In this document: positions 49,650-62,104 of the stretch, one piece after another
Numbering within the stretch: position 1 is the stretch's first letter
How the letters are laid out: each line of letters starts with the position of its first letter
Assembly: GCF_048564905.1 (NCBI RefSeq)
Contig: NC_133014.1
Span: 11,603,136 to 11,667,135, forward strand
DNA length: 64,000 nucleotides
Direction: 5' to 3'
From: Vicugna pacos
Taxonomy: Eukaryota > Chordata > Mammalia > Artiodactyla > Camelidae
Made by a program: the position numbers and the translations under genes
The notes under the pieces: generated by a model
Told to the model about the DNA's origin: nothing
Seen by the model: only the letters and a program-made list of their open reading frames with translations
The model's database searches: none

Positions 49650-49781
49650 GAGGGTGGGGGTGTATGTAGCTCAGTGGTAGAGCATATGCTTAGTGTGTGC
49701 AAGGCCCTGGGTTCAAACCCCAGTACCTCCATAAAAAAAATTTTTTTTAATTAAAAAATTTTTTAAAAATCACACAGAGAA
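49650..49781 (+). mobile_element. Camelid Ala-tRNA-derived SINE (6 of 8), near-intact tRNA part
   Basis: Bases 49655-49731 resemble a whole alanine tRNA: A-box region 'gtagctcagtggtagagcat', anticodon-loop position cttagtg, B-box region 'ggttcaaaccccagtacctc', and a 3' acceptor side that pairs with the 5' side. The tail is A/T rich. The 9-bp repeat atgcttccc (49641-49649 and 49782-49790) flanks it. Confidence 0.92.
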
Positions 49782-50269
49782 ATGCTTCCCTGAGTGAGAA
49801 TGTGTATTTGGGTAGAGCATTCTTGGTTACATCAAAAAAGCAAATTTAACCAAATCACATTTTTAACTTTGTGAAAATTATTTTCCCTAAGAAAGGAAAT
49901 GTACAATTTAAAAATAAACAGTTGTTAGTGTGGAAACTCTTCAATCGATACAGTGTTCTACTGTCACCTGCTCTGGTCCACATGGGAAATTTATCAAGGC
50001 AGTAAGGCCCCTTCAAAGTTACCGTATGAAGAAATTCAGCATTTACATATCAGACTCTGATAAACTTTACTGTAAATAGGCAGGTATTCTGGGTGACATA
50101 AGTCAGAGCAAACAAAATGTTTAAAAATTGGGTATTCTTTGTGGCCTTAGTTGAGGGCATAATCAGAGCAATAACAGGGCACGTGGCATCTTGATGAGAT
50201 TTCTAGAAGGGATAAAAGCTGCACATGATAATAATAAAGTAGTTGCCACTTATGCAAACTTGTGGTTAA

Positions 50270-50400
50270 TAGAGTAATAGAGTTAAAGTTAAAAACCTGA
50301 AGTTTCAGCTTCAAATTTCTGTCCAAAACCTCTCATTGGGTGCATGACCTTAGGCGAGTCGCCTTTCTTCACACCTTTCTCAGCTCCTTTTCTGTTTTGG
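50270..50400 (-). repeat. MIR fragment
   Basis: The phrases 'gggtgcatgaccttaggcga' and 'gtcgcctttcttcacacctt' follow the antisense MIR core. Confidence 0.6.
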
Positions 50401-51311
50401 TTTTATGTGAATGTTAGTATCTGTTCTAGCAAGATTTTTCCATTCAGCAGACATTTATTGCATCTTATGAGGGGCTCTGCCCTACTAGGTGCTGAGGGTA
50501 GATAAATGACTCCTGGGCTGTCCCTGAGTCCCAGGTTTGAGAGGGAGAGAACAGGTATTAAAGAATTAGCTGAACTAGAATGGATGGTAAGTAAGAGGGA
50601 GTAAGTGGAAAGAGTGGAGATGTCAAGGGAGTGAGTCCTTGAACATGAGATGTTAAGGACCGTCTCGGCAGCCGGGCTGATGTGAACAAGGACTCAGAGC
50701 GGTGGTCGCCAAGCCAGGGCTCCTGGACCCCTGTGCACCTGCATACGGGAGATCCCTGAGATTGTCCATATCTTTCGAATAATGTAATGGAAACTGGACA
50801 TTCCATGAGGAGAAGGTTAATGAAAAAGTCAAGTTTCTCTGCTTTGAGCTAGAATTTTACCAAACTTAATTAATAATTTTAGCTATTTCTTCCCAGAAGT
50901 CTTGACTCTTTTCATTGGTACTTAAATATTTCCACTGAGGATGGGAGAATTCATGATAAGGGATGTTTTCGGGGCACATGAAATCATTTAAGACAGGAGA
51001 CAAAAGACAAATTAACAAGGCAATTTTGTTCCAAAGGGTGGGAGCCTAGATTATGCCAAATCGTGTTAGATTATGTACCATACCAGGCGGTGTGGCCTTT
51101 ATTCACTGGGCACAGGGACCTTCGGAAGGTCATCAGAACTCTGTTGTAGAAACAAAACTGTCAGAGGAGCAGCAGTGGCGGCTATCAGAGACAGGAATCT
51201 TCAGGTTTTCTGATGAGAAATGTGAGTCTGTTGTAGGACAAAGGCAGTGCTACTGAAAAAAGGAGAAGATTTAAAGGGAGCTTCAGAAATAGAATCAAGA
51301 GCCCCTGACTA

Positions 51312-51400
51312 GGGAGGAGGGTAGAGCTCAGTGGTAGAGCGCATGCCTAGCACGCATGAGGTCCTGGGTCCAAGCTCCAGTAATTTCAAAAAAAAAAAAA
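51312..51400 (+). mobile_element. Camelid Ala-tRNA-derived SINE (7 of 8)
   Basis: The copy has 'gtagagctcagtggtagagc', 'gcatgcctagcacgcatgag' and 'cctgggtccaagctccagta', followed by a run of thirteen A. No clear target duplication was found. Confidence 0.92.
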
Positions 51401-54400
51401 GTGCATGACTGTTGTCTAACGTAGTGTCTGAGAGAGGAGGTAGCTTTGATTTGTGATTTGGATATTAAGTGACAGTGGATTCAGAAAGCCAGGGGAGAGA
51501 AGGGAAGTTTCCTGAAATCTTTGCGGTGATGAGTACGCCCTGCTGAAAAATGCAGAATTAGGGTTGCAAGAGAGATGAAATGCACGTAGGTGAGGGAGCT
51601 GTTTTATTACAGATAGAGTAAGCGGTGGGCTGTGGGTAAAGCCAGAACTCCTTGGTCTTCTTGTTAGAGATGGAGAGCTGTCAGAATGATGGGTGAGGAT
51701 GGGGGTGCGGACTGGTCCACCATTCCTGCTGCGGCCGCCGGGACGAACCTGATGAGGGGAGAGGGCCTGGCCATTAGGCAGAGGTCATTGCAAACCTTTT
51801 TTGAGATGAGCATCAAAGAATCCGGTTATGGATGAGAGAACAGTGCTTGCTGTTGAATCATCCCAAAATGCCTTTGTAAACTGAAGCAAAGTGTAAGTGA
51901 GAAGTTTCAAAAGAGTTTGCTGAGCAGAGTTGATCAATAGGACTTCTGCATTCAGGTAATGGATTTTTTTTTTTTCAGCTACAATCTCCCAACCCTCTTC
52001 TGGAGATGGGACCTGTGAACCTTTACTGGTTTTTAACAAGTGCCCCAGATTATTTTGATAGCCAGATTTGAGTCCTGCTGAGCTGGGTGAAATAGTCGTG
52101 TTTCACCCATGAAAAAGCAAGTTGAATGAAGCCCTGGGGATGTGCCCACAGGTCTGACTTCAAAGCTCCAAGTCTCTCCCCTGGAAATGCTGCCTCTGCG
52201 GTTTCTTTGATTCTTAACTAAGTTGAGTTTTTCATCTTGTTCATAGAAATCTCAAAATAGGGCAAGTGGATCATGGGGAGATGAATGGGCTTATATTCTC
52301 CCTATTTTGGGGGGGGGGGAGGCAGGAGGGCTCATTATCCATCTCAAATTGATGTTTGCTCTAAATACCGTATCTTTCTGCAACCTCTGGTTGTGCTTTA
52401 CATTCAGCCCGGGGACTTAGTTTTTCAGCGTTATCTGTCTCCTTGTTGCTTCTCTGAACCAGCAGTATGTTGATAGCATCTCTCTCCAAGAATGTGATAA
52501 GGTAACAGTTTAAGTCATAACATATCTGCCCTGCTGGCGCTGATAAGTTGCAGCCACAGCAGAAGGGAAATTCCCTTCCAGAGATGCGCTTGGGAAGGAG
52601 CCCAAGGTGAATATTACCAGCTTGTGGCAGACGAGGATGAAGAATTTTCTTTTTGACACCTGACAGAGTTTGTTAGGTGATTTTTTCTGTTATTCCCTTT
52701 AAGAAGGGTTAAAACAATTAAGGATACACCCCTCAAATCTAAGAGCCAGATTCCACTAAATATCAACAGTAGCTAATAGAGCGAGGTACTGAATTGTTCC
52801 TGCCTGCATGTTTGTATTTCTTTTAATTATTGCTCAAATTCACAGTACTTTCTCAATATAGTAGTTCATAATCTGAAAACATCTTGTTTATCTTAATAAG
52901 CAGAATATTTGACTCAGTTAAATGCACCCCACAGAACACTGAAAGGATAGTTGGATATTAAACTCCAAATTACTTAGTAAAATGTGCTCTTATATACACA
53001 TAAGACATATGTGTATTTTATTGTTGGATTTTTCCTTGTTTTCAGAGCTAGAATTTTATCATTCTTTTCTGAATATACCTCTAGCGCAAATAACTACATA
53101 TTCCAAAAAAAAAAAAAAAAGATAGCTTTGTGAAGCTATAAGTAGAAAACTGAGCATGACAAATGAACAATGTTGGTTCTGAATTTCTAAAAAAAAAAGT
53201 ATGTGAAGTGTTCCAGTAGTCACCTGAATTTTTCCTGGGTTAGCACTTTGTTTATACTAAGTTTTGTCTCAATTAGAGTGTTTTTCATTCCACTATTTAT
53301 GGTTTATTATTATTGAACAGAAAAGTGAAGTGTTTCTGCAGTGGGACTAGGAAACAGTGAACTTGGCTCTGAGCTCTTGATCTCTAACTGAATTCGATTC
53401 TGTTGCTTTTACTTGTAAGCTGGCACATCTAAGGTATGAATTTTTTATACCCTTCATTATAATATAATTTTTAGCTTGCATTATCCTTCTCTTCCTCCAG
53501 CTCCCAGTAGATCTCTGTAGAATGCAGGATAATTGTGTGAGGAGGGGAGTTAAGTTGTTCCCTTTCTTTTGGTTTGTTGTCTAAAATGACTAGTTTGTAG
53601 TGTGGGAAACTCTTTTCACAAATTAGACTAAGAGTTACCATGTGAAAACTTCAAAGTGAGGATTAGTATACAGTTGAAGAGCTAAAGTAACCCTTTCATT
53701 CTCTTGATAAATATATTCATTTGCTAAACAATTAAGTTCTTTGAAAGGTTTTCAGTGAGTTTTACTTGAACTGGTTTGTCTTGGTCAACTTGTAGCTTTG
53801 CTTTGAATTTGTATACATTTTATATGAAGTCAAATAGATAAAGGTTGTGTTTTATAATCCTAACCAGGAACATAACTACACTTGCTTGGGATCTGCATGG
53901 TCTTTGAGAAGGAGACAGATATACCCAACAAATTCCTAGAACCAGTGTTCAATACATTGCTTCATTCCACAAATATTTATTGAGAGCCTGTTATGTATGT
54001 GGGGGCATATGTTCCAGGATGCGAAAGAACAGTGGTTGCAAAGGCCCTGAGGGAAAATCATGCATGATGTGTTTGAGGAATTGGGAGTGTCAGTCTGGGG
54101 GCGTTGATTTTGGATCTGTGGACTTTGAGAAGCCTGTCTAACAGACGATATAAATCTGATAGACAGTTACGTTCAGAGTTCAGGGATGTAAATTCAGAAT
54201 TGGCCAGTAGATAGATGACATTTTAATCTATGAGACTGTCTAAAACCACCAAAGAAAAGTACACGTAGGCAGAGAATATTTTAAGACATTGGAGAGATGA
54301 GGCGGGACCAGAAAATGAAACTGAGAAAGAGAAGCAGAGAACTAAGAGAAAAAGAATCAGGAGTGGATGGTGCCCTGGAAACTGTGCGAAGAGTGGTTGG

Positions 54401-54637
54401 CAGAGGGCAGGCGGAGTGGAAATGAATTGGAAGCTGGAGCTGGGAAAGTGGTTCAGACTATTTGATCTGGTTCATTTTTTAAGTTGAGGGAAATAATGGC
54501 AGGTTTGAAGACTGAGGGGAGTGCTGTGGTAGAGAGGGAATAATTGATGGGAGAGCAAGAGGAGAGATTTTTGAGGAGTGAGTCCTCATGTATATATGGG
54601 GAGAGATCTATTGCCTAAGTGGAAGTGTTGGTAGTGG

Positions 54638-55144
54638 TGAGACAGAGGAAGAGGGAAGGGCACAACCATTAAAAGAAAGACATAGCTGTTGAGGATCTGA
54701 CATAAACTGGTTAGAACCAAGCAGCCCCAAGATGGCAGAAGATTCGACTTCCAGTAGACCTTGAGCCTCATTACAGGCTCATTGTAATACATCAGCATGC
54801 TAAATGGCACACACACAGGTGCCATGACAGTTCCCAGGCTGACTATAAAAGGCCAAAAAGTGGGTGGGGTCCAATTCCTGAAAATCCCCACTCCCTCCCT
54901 GAAAACCATTGGAATAAACCCCCACCTTTTAGCCTATGAAATTACCCAGCCTATATAAACTAACCACCCCCACACCTTGGGCCACTTTCCAAGACATCAT
55001 GCTCTGGGGCTGCTCTCCCTTTTGAGATGGGCTACATTCTGTCCATGGAATGTGTTACCTCTGTAAATAAACTTGCTTTCACTTTACTATGGCTTGCTCC
55101 TGAATTCTTTCCTGCACGAGACAGAAACCCACTCTCCCTCAACA
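54638..55144 (+). mobile_element. ERV LTR fossil, left arm of an inverted pair
   Basis: The element starts TGAGACAGAGGAAGAGGGAA. It contains 'ctgacataaactggttagaa', 'tgactataaaaggccaaaaa' (TATA-like), and 'ctctgtaaataaacttgctt' (polyadenylation-like), and ends CTCAACA. The first about 170 bp are repeated in inverse orientation at 55265-55441. It looks like a whole solo LTR in outline, with family unnamed. Confidence 0.75.
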
Positions 55145-55264
55145 TCTTCTTTCTCTTTGACTTGTTTTTCTCTGCATCCCTACCTCACTCTTACTTTCAC
55201 ACCTTACTCCACTGAAAGTGGAGGTGGTTAGTTTTTATTGGCTGGCTAATTTCATATTGAGTGA

Positions 55265-55441
55265 GCCTGTCATTTAGCATGCTGATATATTACAATGAGC
55301 TTACATGGGGGCTCACGGTCTACTGGAAGTTGAATCTTTTGCCATCTTGGACCTAGTTGGTTCTAACCAGTTTATGGCAGATCCTCAATGGCTGTGTCAT
55401 TCTTTTAATGGTTGTGTCCTGCCCCCTTCCCTTATGTCTCA
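55265..55441 (-). mobile_element. ERV LTR fossil, partial inverted copy
   Basis: Read on the minus strand, it starts TGAGACATAAGGGAAGGGGG and follows the left LTR through 'ccataaactggttagaacca' to 'atatatcagcatgctaaatg', then stops. Only the 5' part of the LTR is present. Similarity by eye is about 80-85 percent. Confidence 0.8.
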
Positions 55442-56624
55442 GTGGATGGGGACGTGGACAATTTACCTGCAGCAAGAAGAGGGGAGGCAGATTCATGGGC
55501 CCAAGTGCTGATAAATGGAGAGATGCAATGGTGAGATCTCTTTTGATTATTTCCATTTTCCTCAGTAAACACATATTTAGGTAGCACAGTCCCTGGAATA
55601 CACAAGCTTGGAAGAGCTGGTATTGGAAGTCTGAGGGAAAAGGCAAAATGAAATAGTTAACCTAGGACAGTGGGAGAGTGGATAGACTGGGGACGCATGT
55701 TATGATCCTTGAGCATCATTCGTGGCTCTTTTGATGTTGATGGTCATGATGAAAGGGAGACCAGGCAGCATGGTCTTCTTCAACTGCACAGAGGCGAGAA
55801 TGAGAAAGGGCAGAAAGTTGAATTTAATCAGGTTGGAGTTCTACTAGTCGAGCTTGTGTGTGTGTGAGAGAGAGAGTAGGGGATTTGAGGGTGTGGGCAA
55901 GAAAGGGCTTAAAATGAAGGACGATGAAATTTAAACTGGATAAGAAAGAAGGGAAGGCCTAATGATGGTGAAGTTCAGGGTAACAGTCAGATCAAAGACT
56001 GATAGGTTCTGGTGGGGCCAGAGGATTGTTGGAGCTGGGGAAGTAGAGGAAGTGAGCTGGGAAAGGGGGGTTGGTGGCTGGGGATGGGGTGCTTGAAATG
56101 TCAGTGGGACAGGGAAGTTGTGATAGGTAACAGATAATGAAAACCCAAAGATTATGTTATAGGAATAGCCAACCAGGAGCCAAAATCCTCAGGGAATGAG
56201 GCTAGCGACCCAAGGGTGGGTAGACATTTATTAGGAGGGCTGGTGGATGAAGGGGTCCTGGGGATTCCTAGAGAGGAGAGATTAGAGCGTAGTCTGGAAA
56301 TGGGAGCGAGGTACAAGAGGTACACTGACACCATCCCTGGGCCCAGTGAGGGTCATGAGAAAAGAATTCTCGTAGCTTCTGAAGCAGTGTCCTCAGGGAG
56401 AGCCAGGTTTCTATTAGAGCAGGAAGGTAAGTGGCCTTTCAGGGGAGACTGTTTCAGGGGGGAGGTGTCAGGAGTCAGGGAAACAAGAGTGGAGGACAGA
56501 GCAGGGAATGGGGAGTTCCATGGGGGGTTTAGAGTGTGGAAATGAAGGGTGACCTGAGAATCTGGGGCTTCTTTTTTTTTTTTTTTCCCTAGTACATTTT
56601 ACTTTTTAAAGCAGTTAAGATTTA

Positions 56625-56735
56625 CAGAAAAAAAAATTTATTGACGTCTGGTTGATTTATAATGTTGTGTTAGTTTCAGGTGTATAGCAAAGTGATTCAG
56701 TTACACACACATACATATATTCTATTTTGGGGGCT
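56625..56735 (-). mobile_element. L1 3' end fragment
   Basis: Antisense L1 tail: 'tttattgacgtctggttgat', 'ttcaggtgtatagcaaagtg' and 'attcagttacacacacatac'. It is short, and lies about 210 bp before exon 2. Confidence 0.85.
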
Positions 56736-56917
56736 TTTCGTAAGTGACATAAACAGATAAAAAGCAGAGTGCACTTGTCTCGCAGGGCTCAAGACAGACA
56801 GTGATGGAGAAACTGCAAGCGTCCTGAAGAGGTGGGCTCCCCGCCTTCTCACTTAGAGATAGAGGCCCGGGGAGAGGCTGCTTTTCTTTTGAGCATATGT
56901 CTTAGTCATCTTTTTAA

Positions 56918-57115
<198 letters not shown>

Positions 57116-57124
57116 TAAAATGAG

Positions 57125-57335
57125 TGTTGACTGCTGTGAATGGTAGGGATTTGCTTACAGAGCAGGGGGCTCAAGTCTCATCGCCTAGGTGTGGGCCCTG
57201 TCTGTCCCTGACGAGGGACATGTACTTGGCTTTTCTATTCCTCAGCTCCCCTTCTCTAAAACGAGGTGGGTGATGTCACCTACTTCTTAGGATTGTTTTG
57301 GGCATGAAATGAGTTAATCATATAAATGTGTAACT
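57125..57335 (-). repeat. MIR SINE
   Basis: Antisense MIR order: 'ctattcctcagctccccttc', 'tctctaaaacgaggtgggtg' and 'cttaggattgttttgggcat' with 'gaaatgagttaatcatataa'. It follows exon 2 by about 50 bp. Confidence 0.8.
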
Positions 57336-59139
57336 GAGGATATTATCTGCTATATCAACGTAGTTCATTCTCTGAGCTGTAAAATGATCATCATTTCTTC
57401 TTCCTATTATTAATTATTATTATTGCTATCGTCATTATCACCACAAGATTCCTAGAAATAATAAAACAAATACAAGTAACTGTGTTTTAATAGTTAGAAA
57501 TTATTCCCTACGTTTTCCCTCAGTTCTACATCCTAATTGTAAACATAATTCATCTGAAATTCTCTTGGCGTGTAATTTTAGACAAATTGGATTATTTTCA
57601 AAAAAAGAGAGAGAGAGAGAGAGGAAGAGACCTTGATTCCATTACTACTCTGGCACATGCCTCCAAAACTTGGGCAGGTGAGTTAGCCCCTCAGAGCTTT
57701 ACTGTCCCCATCAGGAAAGCAAGGGCATTGCCTTGATGCGGAGGAGGGTTGAGGGATGGTGATTAAAGAAGAGAAGTTTATTTCCTCCCCTTTGGTCTTG
57801 ACTCTGGTAGATTAAATCGTTATCCTTTTCTGGAGGTTCACTCTCTCGTTTAAATCGTTTAAAGTAAGTCCCTCTTTTGAGCTGTAACGGCTGACCTGGA
57901 AGAACCACCTGTTCTCCAGAATACCGTCAGCCTTCAGCCTTGCCGAAGTCTTCCCAAAGGGCCCTCCCTGGGGTATGCCTTTCCCCCATCCTCGTCAATC
58001 TTTCCCTTTCAAAAAGCTTCTGAGCTTGTATCAAGTTTGGAAAAGACAAAACCTAACACGAGGGGCTTGAGAAAGATCTGATTGGTGGTGATGGAATTAT
58101 CTGATGGGAAGACTGCTACCAGTGACCCATCTGCTCTCTAGTAAACCCAGCCTGGATTCTTTCTGGAGCACCCAGGCAGGAACGTGGGGGATGGCACTGC
58201 CCACCCTCCCCCCTCGCTGTGTGCTGAGCCTTGACTAGCCTTCCAGAATGCCTACTGCTTATCGGACAGTATAGCGACAACACCTGTTGAAAAGAGTAAA
58301 TTTCTCTTGAATTGTGAATTATTAATATAAATAGCAACTTGACTGTAAATTACATAGAAAGCTTAAACGTAAAAGAATTTGCACAGAAAATGTAATGTAA
58401 AAAATATTCCGGGCGTAATAGTCAAGTGAATTACGACTCAAACTGAAGAGTCACGTGTTTGCATTCTGCTGGGAGTGTGCTTGGGAATGCATGTTTTGCT
58501 TTATTTTTAGACTAGACAGAAAAGGTGATGAGCAAAATCCGAAGATTGTAAGCGGTTTACATTTGAGGTAATTTTACAGTGTGTTGTAGTGGTGCAAAGC
58601 ATGTGTGTTCTTACAGACTAAGACGTGCACACTCACAAAAAGATACGTTGCATGGTGTGACAAATAGTTGTGATCACCCGCGTGCCACTGAGTGTGTTTA
58701 AACTATAAGCAGCTAGTCAAACTCGAAGATTTTTTTATGAGTAGCAGTTATATTTGCTGATTTTAAAACTACAGTTCAGTTTTCTCATCGTCCCCAGTCC
58801 TTACCATTTTCTGTAGTTTATTAGAACTTTCTTATTTTAAGTGTCCTTTTTCCCACTCACCCCCAACTGTGGATCCTTTGGGTGGAGTGCTTTGAAACGT
58901 TGAATCGCAAGCATACTTTAAAAGTTTGTGTCACCTTTACATGATAAATGAAGAGCTCACTGACCACCTTCCATTGCAGGGAAAGAGGGCCTAGACCTCT
59001 TTGCATTACCTAGACTTTAATTTTCTACTTTACACACATGCAAAAATTTTTACTAGATTTTACTACTGCCCCAAGTTCTTGGGACCATTTCTCGAGACCG
59101 TATGTTTACCGTGTAGATGTGCTATGATAACGTTGTTCC

Positions 59140-59330
59140 CAGAGTGGTAATGTACATGCCATGTACTTGACACACAGTGTAATCCTCACAGCTGTCCTCC
59201 TGAGGTTGCTGTGCTGGTGTCATTTCATAGAAAAGGAAATTGAAGCTCAGGGAACTTATTTGCTTGAAATCACAGACTGACTAGATGCATAGAGCTGGGA
59301 TTGAACCCAGCCTTGGCTGACCATATTCCA
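59140..59330 (+). repeat. MIR SINE
   Basis: The stretch includes 'gtgtaatcctcacagctgtc', 'gaaattgaagctcagggaac' and 'gctgggattgaacccagcct', in consensus order. Confidence 0.85.
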
Positions 59331-59407
59331 TTCCGCCCACCCCAGAGCCCTTTCCCCATCTTGTATGTAACCACTTCCCCTTTACAACTCAGGCTGTTCA
59401 TCCAGTG

Positions 59408-60929
59408 CAGCGGGTCTCAAACTTTATGGTCTCAGGACCCTTTACATTCTTAAAAGCATCCAAAGAGCTTTCCCCCCACCTCCATGGGTTATTATATCTT
59501 CAGCCATATTAAAAATTGAAACAGAAATTTTAAAAACACTTACTAAATTATTGAAAAAACTGAACCCCATTGCATTGCATGTAGCATAAATAACATTATT
59601 ATAAAGAATCACTGTATTTCTCCCAAAAAAATTTAACGAGAAAAGTGGCCTTGTTTTATATTTTTGCAAATCTCTTTAATTTCAAGTTTAATAGAAGTCA
59701 GTTAAGTTTTCCTATATGCTTCTGCATTCAATACGTTGCACTGCTGTTTGGGTTGAGCTGTATGAAGAAGAAAATCCATATGTGGTTGGAAAAACGGAGT
59801 ATTTTAGTGGCCTTCTCAGATGACTGTGGTCATTCTTTTTTGATAAGACACCAAAACAAATGGAAGTTTCTTAAAGGTTAGTTGCACTTGGGCATCTGGA
59901 ACGTTACCAGTGAACAGTTGTACTGTTACATTAACACCCATTGGTCTATCTTGCCTTTTACTCATGCGTGATTATCTACCATTACTTGGAAAATATTAAT
60001 TCACTGAGTTAAACAGATCTTCCAAATGTTGACATATTTCCTCATACAATATTTTTTAAACTCAAATTTTTTACTATCACCTCAGATCTCGTCAGGAAAG
60101 TCTTTTGAGTCTGGGGAAGCTGTTAGGCTCACATTGGTAGATATTGCTTTTCCAAAATTCTAATTTTTGCGCAAAACCTTGATTTTTATCACTAACATGG
60201 TCAGTTATTCTCCTTGAAGTGAGAAGTTCACTTGGTTTATTTTTGAGAAAATGTTTGTGAAATACCCAAGTCTCGCAACCTTAGTTCTCTCAATTTTTTT
60301 TTTTCAAATGAAAACAGAGCTTCACGAGCAGTGCCACTAGCTTGTCCACTCAGAACTCAGTCCCACAAGTGCTTTTCCTTTTTTTTTTTTTAATTTTTTT
60401 TGTGGCTAGGGAAGGTAATTTGGTTTATTTACTTATTTAATGGAGGTACTGGGAATTGAACCCAGGACCTTGTGCGTGCTGGGCATGCGCTCTACCACTG
60501 AGCTATCCTCTCCCTCCCCCTACAAGTGGTTTTCCTCAAATCATGCTTCAGGGTGTGACAGAAGAGTTTGATGCATTCCCCCTAGTTAGTTGTGCGGACC
60601 AGTAAAAGGATATTCACTCAGGTCACTATTAAATTAAATTAGTTTTTATTGTTTCATCCAAACATTTCTTGAGTGAAACTTTTTTCTTCTTCTTCTTCTT
60701 TCTTTCTTTCTTTCTTTGTTTTTCTGCTGCCAGTGCACACCAGTGAAGGGACAAAGACTGCTATTCCTGTGCTTGATTCCTGCCAAGGCACCAGCAGATT
60801 TAGTCACCATTGCTTTTACACCATCAATGCAAATATCACCAAGGAAAGGCAAATAGCACTTTATTATGAAAACTGTTTGACCCTCTGCATCTCAAACAGA
60901 GGCCACAGACCACACTCTGAGAACTGCTA
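59408..60929 (+). mobile_element. hAT-Charlie DNA transposon, full length with SINE insertion
   Basis: The left terminus is cagcgggtctcaaacttta, followed by 'ggtctcaggaccctttacat' and 'tcttaaaagcatccaaagag'. The right terminus is ccacactctgagaactgct, its imperfect inverse. The 8 bp on each side (atccagtg and atctagga) may be a decayed target duplication. Without the SINE it is about 1.38 kb, and no transposase frame was recognised. It is old. A CTT-rich tract lies at 60680-60721. Confidence 0.8.
60380..60521 (-). mobile_element. Camelid Ala-tRNA-derived SINE (8 of 8)
   Basis: The reverse complement reads 'ggatagctcagtggtagagc' then 'cctgggttcaattcccagta', with a long T-run at the left. It is flanked by acaagtgcttttcct (60365-60379) and acaagtggttttcct (60522-60536), a 15-bp duplication with one difference, and sits inside the hAT element. 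Confidence 0.94.
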
Positions 60930-61629
60930 ATCTAGGATATTATAGAAATACTATAAGAATATTTGTAAGATTATAAACATATTACCAAGGAGACAGGACT
61001 GTATTGCAAGCTTGAGTCACCTGGTATTCAGCAAGATGTGTGTCGCTCAGCATCTAGAAGTTATGTTCAGAAGCTGGACGAAAAGAGCAACAAAGACTGC
61101 TATTTGAAATGCCCTGAATTGGATGTGTAGAGTAATGGTACCTTTCTAAATATATCTGACATAATATTTTATGAAGGTCCCTAACTTTTGGTGAGAAGTA
61201 GTTAATTTTCTATCTATCGGAAGCTCAGCGTTTGATAGTGAAGGAGGTGGAGGGAAGAGGCCTGGGTGTAACTGGCAGAAGGATGGTAGGGAGATAGAGT
61301 GGGAGCCACTCAGGTGACAATAAGTAGATCCATGACTCCATCTGGAGACTCTCCTATTAGAATGTCACCTTCTCCAAGTTCTCATCAAGAGTGGTATGAA
61401 AATGAAACCGATTAAACCCAGAAGGTCAGAGATGTGTTCTCTGTGCAGTGATTATTAAAGTGATTTATTAACCTGATGAGGAAAAGCAAAGGATAAAGGA
61501 TTTGATAGATTGTATAATAAATTTTAAGTTACAAGTGATAGAGGAATTGGATCACGTGTACTTTTGCCAGACAATAAAGTAAAAGCAGCAGAGGAACTTT
61601 TTAGGCTGTATGGGGCTGTGGAGGAGGGA

Positions 61630-61760
61630 CTAGGATTCAGGGGCTTCAGTTCTAGTCATGATCCTGCCGTTCACTGGCTATGTGACCTGGCTAAATTATT
61701 TAATTCAGTAGAGCTTTCATTTCTTTCCCTGTATAAAGTTATGGGATTGGACTAAATTTC
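61630..61760 (-). repeat. MIR fragment
   Basis: The phrases 'tagtcatgatcctgccgttc', 'actggctatgtgacctggct' and 'tttctttccctgtataaagt' follow the antisense MIR order. Confidence 0.7.
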
Positions 61761-61844
61761 TAAAGATTGTCCTAACTTCAGGACTCAGGTACCATCAAAG
61801 GCGTGAAGCACCCAAGGAAATTATCCAGAGGGATTTTTTTGTTA

Positions 61845-62104
61845 TTGTTGTTGAAGTATAGTCAGTTACAATGTGTCAGTTTCTGGTGTGCACCATAACG
61901 TCCCAGCCATATATGTGTACATATGTATACATATATATATACATATATTCATTTTCATATTGTTTTTCATTAAAGGTTATTACAAGATAGTGAACATAGT
62001 TCCCTGTTCTATACAGCAGAAACTTGTTTTTTTAATCTATTTTTTAAAATATATTTTTATTGAAGTATAGTCAGTTTACAATGTTGTGTCAATTTCTGGT
62101 GCAG
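61845..62104 (-). mobile_element. Two L1 3' ends in tandem, same orientation
   Basis: The first copy (about 61845-62040) has 'ttgaagtatagtcagttaca', 'gtgtcagtttctggtgtgca' and 'gaacatagttccctgttcta'. A second start of the same tail follows at about 62055-62104, with 'attgaagtatagtcagttta' and 'gttgtgtcaatttctggtgc'. Both are 5' truncated, the second to about 50 bp. Confidence 0.88.

Noticed and set aside
49655-49731. A possible genuine tRNA-Ala gene
   Set aside because: It continues into the SINE tail, has a flanking duplication, an altered anticodon and sister copies nearby, so it is a SINE head.
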